A stretch of DNA of 8,519 nucleotides, taken from Fimenecus sp045579305 (lineage in GTDB: Bacteria; Bacillota; Clostridia; Oscillospirales; Acutalibacteraceae). Below are positions 1 to 5,543 of the stretch, piece after piece. Numbering within the stretch: position 1 is the stretch's first letter; each line of letters begins with the position of its first letter. A program made the position numbers and the translations under genes. The stretch is taken from assembly GCA_045579305.1 (NCBI GenBank), contig JAZNLY010000131.1, positions 1-8,519 of the forward strand. The letters run 5' to 3'. A model generated the notes under the pieces. It was not told where the DNA came from. It did not search any database and saw only the letters and a list, made by a program, of their open reading frames with translations.

Positions 1-129
1 GGTGTTGAGTGGTTACCATCTGATTTCAAGAAAAAAGAAGGCTATAAAAGGTCAATAGAATTAAGTAAAGCATATAACCTTTACAGACAAAATTATTGTG
101 GATGCGTGTTTTCAAAAACAGTAGAATAA
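1..129 (+). CDS. queH: Epoxyqueuosine reductase QueH, C-terminal fragment
   Basis: Only the last 42 codons are inside the window; the 5' part lies upstream. The visible tail reads as a lysine-rich stretch (DFKKKEGYKRSIELSK), then LYRQNYCGCVFS and a TAA stop. This tail, with the paired cysteines of YCGC, is the typical end of QueH (formerly DUF208), where these cysteines help bind the Fe-S cluster. QueH reduces epoxyqueuosine to queuosine in the wobble position of tRNAs with GUN anticodons, in the cytoplasm. The tRNA-Asp(GTC) gene in this window is a predicted substrate. No terminator hairpin of its own is visible after the stop; instead a MITE-like repeat begins within the stop codon. Identification rests on 42 residues, but the ending is distinctive. 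Confidence 0.82.
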   Translation, partial: GVEWLPSDFKKKEGYKRSIELSKAYNLYRQNYCGCVFSKTVE

Positions 130-325
130 ATTGGAGTTTGTAGGGATAAATGCAAAATGCAAAATGTCGGAACTGCGTTGCAATTTTAAGGAACAACCAA
201 TATGGTGTAGTGGTAGGGCGGGGTCTTGACCCCGCCGTTGTTGAATTATCTGTTGCTTTTCGGCGGCAGCAAGCTACCGCCCTACCATAATTGATGAATT
301 AAATTATCCCTATAAATTATAATTT
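128..325. repeat. MITE-like element, copy 1
   Basis: A 198-bp non-coding element bounded by imperfect inverted terminal repeats of about 22 bp. The left end (128-149) contains GGAGTTTGTAGGGATAA and the right end (304-325), read in reverse complement, contains AATTTATAGGGATAA. Inside are a short tandem ATGCAAA tract (about 149-165), a GCAACGCAGTTCC-type block on the opposite strand, a perfect 9-bp GC-rich hairpin at 217-236 (GGCGGGGTC, TT loop) and a second GC-rich palindrome near 262-286. The same element occurs inverted at 3733-3930. No ORF is carried, so any movement would need a transposase supplied elsewhere. Confidence 0.85.
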
Positions 326-330
326 GCACG

Positions 331-363
331 AAAAAACGGAGATTGAAAATTTCAATCTCCGTT
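331..363 (-). terminator. Rho-independent terminator of the metG-tatD-Dabb operon
   Basis: A perfect 12-bp stem (336-347 with 351-362, loop 348-350) is followed on the minus strand by a run of U from the A-tract 331-335. It lies 17 bp past the stop of the Dabb gene and is well placed to end the minus-strand operon. Confidence 0.85.
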
Positions 364-379
364 CTTTAGTTAAACTGAC

Positions 380-679
380 TTACTCCCAAATATCAACTGC
401 GCCTCTGCCTTCTGTTACTTTCGCAACATAACTTGCAACCTTTTTGTGCTCAGGATGAACCTTGTATTTCTGGAGTTCTTCCTCGTTTTCAGTTTCAACA
501 ACTAAAAGTGCATCAAAGTTTCTCTCACATTCAACTTGATTTTTAAGAAATGTGAGTTTTTTTATGTGGGCAATCTTCGGTGGGAGAGCTTCAAGACCAT
601 TCTTAACGATTTCAATGTTTTCGTCCTTTGTTTTACCCTCTGCATCTTTAAATTTCCACATTACAATATGTTTAAGCAT
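380..679 (-). CDS. Dabb-domain (stress-responsive A/B barrel) protein
   Basis: A 99-residue protein consisting of one Dabb domain (PF07876), a small ferredoxin-like alpha/beta fold that usually dimerises into a barrel. Recognisable parts are the N-terminal strand MLKHIVMWKF, the middle strand FDALLVVETEN and the helix with HPEHKKVASYV, all typical of short bacterial family members. These proteins are cytoplasmic and their biochemical role is generally unassigned. I chose the ATG at 679 because it gives the family-typical start and has AGGA seven bases upstream. An in-frame ATG at 697 would add MEKDEI, but its ribosome binding site would fall in the repeat element that abuts the gene. It is the last gene of the metG operon, separated from tatD by that repeat and followed by a strong terminator. 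Confidence 0.85.
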   Translation of the reverse strand: MLKHIVMWKFKDAEGKTKDENIEIVKNGLEALPPKIAHIKKLTFLKNQVECERNFDALLVVETENEEELQKYKVHPEHKKVASYVAKVTEGRGAVDIWE

Positions 680-700
680 AATCTCATCCTTTTCCATAAT

Positions 701-873
701 TTGTCTCCCTCTGACAAGGGAGGTGTCACCGTAGGTGACGGAGGGAGAGATAGATAATATATAAACTAATACTACCCCTCAGTCGCTTTGCGACAGCTCC
801 CTTACTCGCCTGCCGGCTCAGACAGCGCTAATTCGGCATCCACTGGATGCCCGCGCCCTGACAAGGGGAGCCA
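701..873. repeat. Palindrome-rich intergenic repeat between tatD and the Dabb gene
   Basis: This non-coding block is a chain of perfect hairpins: CTCCCT/AGGGAG (705-722), GTCACC-GTA-GGTGAC (725-739), GTCGC-TTT-GCGAC (782-794) and GGCATCC-ACT-GGATGCC (835-851). It ends in CCCTGACAAGGGGAGCC. In reverse complement it shares the order GGCTCCCC, GGGAGCTGTCG, CGACTGAGGGGT, then GTCAC/GTGAC and CTCCC with 8420-8519, so it is a second copy of that module. About 55 bp here (roughly 803-857) have no counterpart in the other copy. Confidence 0.75.
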
Positions 874-879
874 ATATTG

Positions 880-909
880 AAAACATTATTTAATGTTAAA
901 TAATGTTTT
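880..909 (-). terminator. Hairpin overlapping the tatD stop codon
   Basis: A perfect 13-bp AT-rich inverted repeat (880-892 with 897-909, loop 893-896) contains the tatD stop codon (886-888). On the minus strand it is followed by UUUUC. It could act as a weak terminator or as an mRNA 3'-end stabiliser between tatD and the Dabb gene; the low GC makes strong termination doubtful. Confidence 0.45.
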
Positions 910-1653
910 TGCATTCTTATCTGTCAAATCAAGAATTTCCTGTGCAGTACATCCTCGAAGTTCTGCAATTTTTTCAGCTGTGTACGGAATGTGCAAGGAA
1001 TCGCATCTTTTTCCACGAAATGGTACGGGAGTCATATATGGCGCATCTGTTTCAATTAAAAGTTTATCCTCAGGGACAAACTTTGCAACCTCACAGGGCT
1101 TAACTGCATTTTTAAATGTAACTGCACCACCAAGACCGATATACATACCGAGTTTTATGATTTCTTTTGCCATTTCAACACTACCTGAAAAACAGTGAAG
1201 AACACCTTTTGGCTTGTGTTTTTTGAGAATATTGAGTGTGTCTTCGTGAGATTCTCTGTCGTGAAAAATGACAGGTAAATCCAATTCGTTTGCTAACTGA
1301 ATCTGCTTTTCAAGAAGAATTAACTGATTTTCACGACTTTCCTTTTCGTAGTGATAATCAAGACCGATTTCACCGATGGCAACACATTTTTCGTCCTTTG
1401 CCAATTCTTTTATTCTCTCCAAATCACCATCGTGGTATTCGTCATTGTCAAGAGGATGAAAACCCACTGCTGAATAGACGAAATCGTATTTGTGAGAAAG
1501 TTCTACAGCAAATTCACTTGTAGGGATGTTTACACCACAACACACAACACCGGAAATTCCCTTTTCTTTAAAAGAAACGAGCAGTTCGTTTCTGTCAATA
1601 TCAAACTGCTCGTCGTCATAATGTGCGTGTGAATCAAAAATGTTATGATACAT
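886..1653 (-). CDS. tatD: TatD-family metal-dependent hydrolase / DNase
   Basis: A 255-residue protein, the usual TatD length. It is a cytoplasmic TIM-barrel metal-dependent hydrolase; characterised relatives are 3'-5' exonucleases acting on DNA or RNA. All metal ligands expected of the amidohydrolase-like site are visible: the HxH pair in FDSHAHYD (H9, H11), E95 in GEIGLDY, H131 in VIFHDRESHEDT, H153 in VLHCFSG and D203 in IETDAPYMTPVPFRGKR. The ATG overlaps the metG stop by one base (TAATG), so translation is probably coupled; the nearest GGAG is about 13 bases upstream, which fits weak independent initiation. A tatD gene directly after the methionyl-tRNA synthetase gene is a common Firmicutes arrangement (for example metS-yabD in Bacillus). 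Confidence 0.95.
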   Translation of the reverse strand: MYHNIFDSHAHYDDEQFDIDRNELLVSFKEKGISGVVCCGVNIPTSEFAVELSHKYDFVYSAVGFHPLDNDEYHDGDLERIKELAKDEKCVAIGEIGLDYHYEKESRENQLILLEKQIQLANELDLPVIFHDRESHEDTLNILKKHKPKGVLHCFSGSVEMAKEIIKLGMYIGLGGAVTFKNAVKPCEVAKFVPEDKLLIETDAPYMTPVPFRGKRCDSLHIPYTAEKIAELRGCTAQEILDLTDKNAKTLFNIK

Positions 1654-3596
1654 TATCTTATTCTCGCTCCGTTTGGCATACTTTCGTCAACAAAGACAAC
1701 CTTTGCATCTTCTTCTGTAATATCTGCAGCAAGAATCATACCACAGCTTTCAACACCACAGAGAACAGCAGGTTTAAGGTTTGCAACAAGGATAACTTTC
1801 TTGCCGATAAGGTCCTCCGGTTTGTACCATTTTGCAATACCACTTGCAACGATTCTGTCAGTACCTGTACCGTCATCAAGAGTGAGCTTGAGAAGTTTCT
1901 TTGCCTTTTTAACAGGTTCACAGTCCTTGACCTGTGCCACGCGAAGTTCAACCTTCATAAAGTCAGGGAATTCAATTGGTGCAAGTCCTTCGATTTTTGG
2001 TGCAGGAGCATTTGCCTTTTCTTCAGCCTCTTTTTTAGCCTGAAGCTCAGCGATTAACTTTTCGCCGTCAATTCTTGAGAAGAGAGGAGTTGCAGTGCCA
2101 ACTGTGATACCTGATTCAAGGTTGCCCCATTCCTGAATGCTTTCGTAAGTTGCAACAGGAACATTCAACTGCTCTGCAATTTTAACTGCAGTTTCAGGCA
2201 TAACAGGGGAGATAAGTGCAGAAAGAACACGGATGCCTTCAAGAAGATTATAAAGAACTGTACCAAGCTTTTCTTTCTGTGCTTCGTCCTTTGCAAGTGC
2301 CCAAGGCATTGTTTCGTCAATGTATTTGTTGCAACGACGAGCAAAGTTGATTACACATTCAACTGCATCACTCATCTTGTATTCAGAAATATACTTGTCA
2401 AAGCCTTCGAGTGCTTTTTTTGCACTTTCTTTAAGGTCTTCGTCAAATTCAGTAGGACAAGCAGGTGCTTGTACAATACCGTCAAAGTATTTGTTCTGCA
2501 TTGCAATGGTACGGTTAACAAGGTTGCCGAGTGTGTTTGCAAGGTCAGTGTTGAAACGGTCAATCATTGCTTCGTAAGTGATAGAGCCATCGTGTGCGTG
2601 TGGCATTTCTGAAAGAAGATAATAACGCACAGCGTCAACACCAAAAATTTCTGTAAGGTCATCGGCATAGATAACATTACCGCGGGATTTACTCATCTTG
2701 TCCTCACCAAAAAGAAGCCAAGGATGACCATAAACCTGTTTTGGTAATGGCTCACTGAGTGCCATAAGCATAATTGGCCAGTAGATTGTGTGGAATCTTA
2801 CAATGTCCTTACCGATAATATGAACATCAGCAGGCCAGTATTTCTTGTAAAGGTCACCACTGCCGTCAGGGTCATAACCAAGAGCAGTAATATAGTTTGA
2901 AAGTGCATCAATCCATACATAGATTACGTGCTTGTCGTCAAATGAAACAGGTACGCCCCATTTGAATGATGAACGTGATACACACAAGTCCTGAAGTCCC
3001 GGTTTAATAAAGTTGTTAAGCATTTCTTTCTTTCGTGCTTCAGGATAGATGAAGTTTTCGTTATTTTCAATAAAGTCTTCCAACTGTTTCTGATATTTTG
3101 AAAGACGAAGGAAATATGTTTCTTCTTTTTCTTTGTGAACATCTCTGCCACAGTCAGGGCATTTGCCGTCAACCAACTGGCTTTCAGTCCAGAAAGACTC
3201 ACAAGGAGTACAATAAAGACCTTCGTATTCGCTCTTATAAATATCGCCCTGGTCATAGAGCTTTTTGAAAATTTTCTGAACAGTTTTTTCGTGATAATCG
3301 TCAGTTGTACGAATAAAGTGGTCATAAGTTGTGTTGAGCAAATCGCAGATACCTTTGATTTCACCGGCTACCTTATCAACATATTCTTTAGGACTAACAC
3401 CTGCGTCCTTTGCATATTCTTCGATTTTCTGACCATGTTCGTCAGTTCCTGTCAGAAAGAAAACATCATAGCCCTGCATTCGCTTGAACCTCGCAATGGC
3501 ATCGGTCAACACGATTTCATAGCTGTTGCCGATATGAGGTTTGCGTGATGTGTACGCAATGGCTGTTGTGATGTAAAACTTTGGCTTTTCACACAT
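1653..3596 (-). CDS. metG: Methionine--tRNA ligase
   Basis: A 647-residue class I synthetase that charges tRNA-Met in the cytoplasm. The N-terminal Rossmann domain carries the first signature as KPHIGN (residues 19-24; the family's HIGH is HIGN here, a variant I recall in clostridial MetRS). A zinc knuckle follows with C129, C132, C146 and C149. The catalytic loop KMSKS is at 300-304, and VYVWIDALSNYITALGY-type active-site sequence lies near 226-241. The helical anticodon-binding domain covers roughly 390-510. Residues 545-647 form the fused EMAP-II/Trbp111-like tRNA-binding domain (MKVELRVAQV through CGMILAAD). AAAGGGG eight bases before the ATG is a good ribosome binding site. It is first in the operon, with tatD overlapping its stop by one base. 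The leader is only about 60 bases, too short for a T-box riboswitch. Confidence 0.97.
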   Translation of the reverse strand: MCEKPKFYITTAIAYTSRKPHIGNSYEIVLTDAIARFKRMQGYDVFFLTGTDEHGQKIEEYAKDAGVSPKEYVDKVAGEIKGICDLLNTTYDHFIRTTDDYHEKTVQKIFKKLYDQGDIYKSEYEGLYCTPCESFWTESQLVDGKCPDCGRDVHKEKEETYFLRLSKYQKQLEDFIENNENFIYPEARKKEMLNNFIKPGLQDLCVSRSSFKWGVPVSFDDKHVIYVWIDALSNYITALGYDPDGSGDLYKKYWPADVHIIGKDIVRFHTIYWPIMLMALSEPLPKQVYGHPWLLFGEDKMSKSRGNVIYADDLTEIFGVDAVRYYLLSEMPHAHDGSITYEAMIDRFNTDLANTLGNLVNRTIAMQNKYFDGIVQAPACPTEFDEDLKESAKKALEGFDKYISEYKMSDAVECVINFARRCNKYIDETMPWALAKDEAQKEKLGTVLYNLLEGIRVLSALISPVMPETAVKIAEQLNVPVATYESIQEWGNLESGITVGTATPLFSRIDGEKLIAELQAKKEAEEKANAPAPKIEGLAPIEFPDFMKVELRVAQVKDCEPVKKAKKLLKLTLDDGTGTDRIVASGIAKWYKPEDLIGKKVILVANLKPAVLCGVESCGMILAADITEEDAKVVFVDESMPNGARIR

Positions 3597-3659
3597 AGAA
3601 AACGCCCCTTTCTGAAATATTTTCGCAACATAAATTATTTATGTCGCACATACCATATT

Positions 3660-3688
3660 ATTATACTAAATAATACCAATATTTTCAA
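3660..3688 (-). promoter_or_regulatory. Sigma-A promoter of metG
   Basis: Read on the minus strand: TTGAAA (3683-3688), a 17-base spacer, then a perfect TATAAT (3660-3665). It lies about 65 bases upstream of the metG ATG. The leader holds a 7-bp palindrome ACATAAA/TTTATGT (3628-3644) of unknown role. Confidence 0.85.
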
Positions 3689-3732
3689 GAAGATTATTAC
3701 AATTTATTTGTAATGAACAAAATAAGAATTTT

Positions 3733-3930
3733 AAATTATAATTTATCGGGGATAATTTAATTCATCAATTATGGTAGGGCGGTAGCTTGCTGCCGCCGAA
3801 AATAAACAGATAATTCAACAACGGCGGGGTCAAGACCCCGCCCTTCCGCTACACCATATTGGTTGTTCTTTAAAATTGCAACGCAGTTCCACAATTCTGA
3901 ATTCTGCATTCAATCGATAAACTCCGATTT
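3733..3930. repeat. MITE-like element, copy 2 (inverted relative to copy 1)
   Basis: This is the reverse-oriented counterpart of 128-325, also about 198 bp. The first ~150 bases match the reverse complement of copy 1 with only a handful of differences, including the GGCGGTAGCTTGCTGCCGCC palindrome and the GGCGGGGTC/GACCCCGCC hairpin. The last ~45 bases (3886-3930) have diverged: the TGCAAAA-type tandem tract is degraded and the terminal repeat reads TCGATAAACTCCGATTT. It sits between the metG promoter and the tRNA promoter. Confidence 0.85.
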
Positions 3931-3987
3931 ATTTCATTATAAATTCAACTTACATAACCCCTGTCAATTGCTCTGGTTTTACCTTTG

Positions 3988-4026
3988 AAAAAATTTTTTG
4001 AAAAAATAAAAAAAAGTTTTAAAAAA
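3988..4026 (+). promoter_or_regulatory. A/T-tract upstream region (UP-element-like) of the tRNA operon
   Basis: Runs of A6 (3988-3993), T6 (3994-3999), A6 (4001-4006), A8 (4008-4015) and A6 (4021-4026) end four bases before the -35 box of the tRNA promoter. Such A-tracts are typical of curved DNA or UP elements that strengthen stable-RNA promoters. The role is inferred from position and composition. Confidence 0.5.
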
Positions 4027-4029
4027 GTG

Positions 4030-4058
4030 TTGACAAATCTTTTTTTATGTGGTAAATT
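4030..4058 (+). promoter_or_regulatory. Promoter of the tRNA Val-Asp-Phe-Gly operon
   Basis: A perfect TTGACA (4030-4035), a 17-base spacer and TAAATT (4053-4058) lie 35 bases before the first tRNA. The consensus -35 and preceding A-tracts fit a strong stable-RNA promoter. Confidence 0.85.
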
Positions 4059-4093
4059 ATACGAGCCGCTGAAACACAGCAGCAAAAAAATGT

Positions 4094-4169
4094 GGGAGCA
4101 TAGCTCAGCTGGGAGAGCATCTGCCTTACAAGCAGAGGGTCACAGGTTCGAGCCCTGTTGTTCCCACCA
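4094..4169 (+). tRNA. tRNA-Val (anticodon TAC)
   Basis: A full cloverleaf: acceptor GGGAGCA pairs with TGTTCCC (one G-U), the anticodon loop CTTACAA gives TAC, and the T arm is ACAGG-TTCGAGC-CCTGT. Discriminator A is followed by an encoded CCA. First of four tRNAs in one transcript. Confidence 0.97.
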
Positions 4170-4172
4170 AAT

Positions 4173-4249
4173 GGCCCGGTAGTTCAGTTGGTTAGAACGC
4201 TAGCCTGTCACGCTAGAGGTCGACGGTTCGAGCCCGTTCCGGGTCGCCA
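4173..4249 (+). tRNA. tRNA-Asp (anticodon GTC)
   Basis: Acceptor GGCCCGG pairs with CCGGGTC, and the anticodon stem-loop CTAGC-CTGTCAC-GCTAG gives GTC. The D arm contains AGTTCAGTTGGTTAGAA, discriminator G, and CCA is encoded. Starts three bases after tRNA-Val. GUN anticodon tRNAs such as this one are queuosine substrates, relevant to the queH fragment at 1-129. Confidence 0.97.
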
Positions 4250-4255
4250 TTTTTT

Positions 4256-4331
<76 letters not shown>

Positions 4332-4335
4332 TTAT

Positions 4336-4411
4336 GCGGATGTAGCTCATCTGGTAGAGCGCCACCTTGCCAAGGTGGAGGTAGCGAGTTCGAGCCTCGT
4401 CATCCGCTCCA
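4336..4411 (+). tRNA. tRNA-Gly (anticodon GCC)
   Basis: Acceptor GCGGATG pairs with CATCCGC. The anticodon stem-loop CCACC-TTGCCAA-GGTGG gives GCC. The T arm is GCGAG-TTCGAGC-CTCGT, discriminator T, and CCA is encoded. It is the last tRNA before the operon terminator. Confidence 0.97.
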
Positions 4412-4420
4412 ATAAAAAAC

Positions 4421-4460
4421 AGGACACAGAATTCTCCCAGTTTCTTGTGTCCTATTTTTT
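4421..4460 (+). terminator. Terminator after tRNA-Gly
   Basis: An 8-bp stem AGGACACA (4421-4428) with TGTGTCCT (4446-4453) closes a 17-base loop and is followed by a T-run. It separates the four-tRNA transcript from tRNA-Cys. Confidence 0.8.
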
Positions 4461-4475
4461 TCAAAAAAAGAATAT

Positions 4476-4550
4476 GGCGACATAGCCAAGTGGTAAGGCA
4501 CGAGTCTGCAAAACTCTGATGCATCGGTTCAAATCCGATTGTCGCCTCCA
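4476..4550 (+). tRNA. tRNA-Cys (anticodon GCA)
   Basis: Acceptor GGCGACA pairs with TGTCGCC, the anticodon loop CTGCAAA gives GCA, the T arm is ATCGG-TTCAAAT-CCGAT, and discriminator T is followed by an encoded CCA. It lies beyond the preceding terminator, so it is expressed by read-through or by a weak promoter I could not pick out in the ~20-base gap. Confidence 0.97.
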
Positions 4551-4557
4551 AAAAATT

Positions 4558-4587
4558 AAGGACTTCGTAAGAAGTCCTTTATTTTTT
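4558..4587 (+). terminator. Terminator after tRNA-Cys
   Basis: A perfect 9-bp stem AAGGACTTC (4558-4566) with GAAGTCCTT (4571-4579), GTAA loop, followed by TATTTTTT. Marks the end of the tRNA block. Confidence 0.88.
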
Positions 4588-4591
4588 GTGT

Positions 4592-4789
4592 TTGTGTCCG
4601 CAAGGACACAACTCCGTTTTGCAACTTTAGTTGCAAACTTCATTTGAGCGTCAGCTTAACTTCATTGTCCGCTTGCGGACACAAAACGATGTTACTCTTA
4701 CGGTGTAAACGATGTTGCGATAAACCGCAAACAGTGTTGTGCTTCGCACAAACGATGTGGCTTCGCCAACGATATTGCAGTTTGTGCAA
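4592..4789. repeat. Hairpin array 1 (nine short palindromes with near-constant spacers)
   Basis: Nine consecutive small inverted repeats with different stems: 4592-4611 (TTGTGTCC), 4618-4637 (TTTGCAAC), 4644-4659 (TGAGC), 4667-4680 (GTCCGC, perfect), 4692-4708 (imperfect), 4715-4730 (TTGCG), 4737-4751 (TTGTGC), 4759-4767 (GGC-TTC-GCC) and 4775-4789 (TTGCA). The spacers are alike: ACTCCGTT (4611), ACTTCATT (4637 and 4659), then AACGATGT (4685, 4708, 4751), AACAGTGT (4730) and AACGATAT (4768). The reverse complement of AACGATGT is ACATCGTT, close to the left-hand spacers, so the spacer orientation flips around the hairpin at 4667-4680. No coding potential. The array directly abuts the promoter of the four-helix-bundle gene. 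Confidence 0.85.
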
Positions 4790-4803
4790 ATATATGATAT
4801 AAT
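4775..4803 (+). promoter_or_regulatory. Promoter of the four-helix-bundle operon
   Basis: TTGCAG (4775-4780), a 17-base spacer and a perfect TATAAT (4798-4803) lie 27 bases before the ATG. The -35 box is the left arm of the last palindrome of hairpin array 1 (TTGCA-GTTTG-TGCAA), so that palindrome could be an operator; this regulatory role is inferred. Confidence 0.7.
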
Positions 4804-4830
4804 TTATTACATAAAAAAGAGGTGATAGTA

Positions 4831-5187
4831 ATGAAAGAGGATAAGCTTTCGGATTTATCTATGCAATTATCAGTTGATGTTTTAAAACTTACAAAAGAAC
4901 TAAAAGCAAAGCACGAAACAATAATTTCAAATCAGATAGGTAGAAGTGCCACAAGTGTTTGTGCAAATATTGCAGAAAGTAAATATGGACATAGCCGTGC
5001 CGACTTCATTGCTAAGCTTGAAATTGCTTTGAAAGAAGCAAATGAAACAGGTAAATGGTTAGAAATGCTTTTAAAATCCGATTATATTGATGAAGCAACA
5101 TACAAATCCATTGATAAAACTTGTTCTACCATAAGAATTTTATTGATTGCTTCAATAAAAACAGCTAAAAGTAAATTGAACAAATAG
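4831..5187 (+). CDS. Four-helix-bundle protein of the S23/IVS-protein family
   Basis: A 118-residue, mostly helical protein. The core signature ISNQIGRSATSVCANIAES (about 32-50), followed by SRADFIAKLEIALKEANET (55-73) and KWLEMLLKSDYI (75-86), places it in the four-helix-bundle family (TIGR02436) first found as proteins encoded in 23S rRNA intervening sequences and related in fold to the Avd accessory protein of diversity-generating retroelements. Biochemical function is unsettled; a nucleic-acid-binding role is suspected. I start at the ATG at 4831 because AGAGGTG is about six bases upstream; the GTG at 4822 lies within that ribosome binding site. It is first in a two-gene operon behind its own promoter, between two hairpin arrays. 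There is no 23S rRNA gene or reverse transcriptase in this window. Confidence 0.88.
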   Translation: MKEDKLSDLSMQLSVDVLKLTKELKAKHETIISNQIGRSATSVCANIAESKYGHSRADFIAKLEIALKEANETGKWLEMLLKSDYIDEATYKSIDKTCSTIRILLIASIKTAKSKLNK

Positions 5188-5205
5188 AGTTAGTGCGGTG
5201 ATAAT

Positions 5206-5445
5206 ATGAAAATGTGGAAAAGCAAAAGTTGGCAGCTTGAAGTTACCGGTGTTGACGGAAATGTACAGTTATTTGGTGTGAATATTTTTGATTATGATTG
5301 GGTTGACACAAAAAATAGGATTGAAGTAAATGACTTGTCTTATGATGTTCCCGTTTATGCTGTCACAATTGATGGAAAAGAATATGAATTTGCAGCAGGT
5401 GAACGCAGTAATTGTGTTTGGAATTTTTATCTCTATAAATTTTAA
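5206..5445 (+). CDS. Small conserved-looking hypothetical protein (79 aa)
   Basis: I do not recognise this 79-residue protein. It starts 18 bases after the four-helix gene with GGTGATAAT before the ATG, so the two are probably co-transcribed. It has no signal peptide or membrane segment. The sequence alternates hydrophobic and polar residues in short beta-like strands (WQLEVTGVDGNVQLFGVNIF, YAVTIDGKEYEFAAGE, VWNFYLYKF) and is rich in aromatic residues (W4, W9, W32, several Y and F), suggesting a compact beta sandwich or barrel. One cysteine only. An alternative start is the ATG at 5212. Codon use is similar to its neighbours and a terminator follows, so I regard it as a real gene. Function unknown; it may partner the four-helix protein. 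Confidence 0.72.
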   Translation: MKMWKSKSWQLEVTGVDGNVQLFGVNIFDYDWVDTKNRIEVNDLSYDVPVYAVTIDGKEYEFAAGERSNCVWNFYLYKF

Positions 5446-5500
5446 CTAATTGAACTATGGATTAATAACAAACCGTGGTTCTAAAATGAGACGTACTGCC

Positions 5501-5541
5501 AGAAAAAGAAAGACAAGTCGAAAGACTTGTCTTTTCTTTTT
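5501..5541 (+). terminator. Terminator after the four-helix-bundle operon
   Basis: A perfect 9-bp core AGACAAGTC (5511-5519) with GACTTGTCT (5524-5532) and GAAA loop. The stem extends through an A-rich/T-rich flank (5501-5510 with 5533-5541, one extra T), giving T-tracts on both strands. Confidence 0.85.
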
Positions 5542-5543
5542 CA

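Noticed and set aside
19..24. HIGN in place of HIGH as a defective MetRS signature (protein residues 21-24)
   Set aside because: The remaining motifs are intact, and HIGN is a variant I recall in clostridial MetRS, so it is not evidence of inactivity. The coordinates given are protein residues of the metG product.
1645..2043. Plus-strand 132-aa frame antisense to metG (also 3135-3548 and 2320-2577)
   Set aside because: Antisense shadows of a well-supported synthetase, without ribosome binding sites or domain signatures.
3597..3660. T-box or SAM riboswitch in the metG leader
   Set aside because: The leader is about 60 nt, with only a 7-bp palindrome and no T-box consensus or terminator/antiterminator pair.
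3985..4182. Plus-strand 65-aa open frame beginning in poly-A
   Set aside because: It runs through the tRNA promoter and tRNA-Val; the lysine-rich start is an A-tract artefact.
4461..4643. Minus-strand 60-aa open frame over tRNA-Cys and array 1
   Set aside because: It covers a tRNA, a terminator and palindromes, with no family resemblance.
4592..4789. CRISPR array interpretation of the regularly spaced repeats
   Set aside because: The constant part is only 8 nt, the variable parts are palindromes of 9-20 nt, orientation flips at the centre, and no cas genes are present.
4476..4830. Integration site (att) at tRNA-Cys for a mobile island carrying the four-helix genes
   Set aside because: No duplicate of the tRNA-Cys 3' end and no integrase gene are visible in this window.
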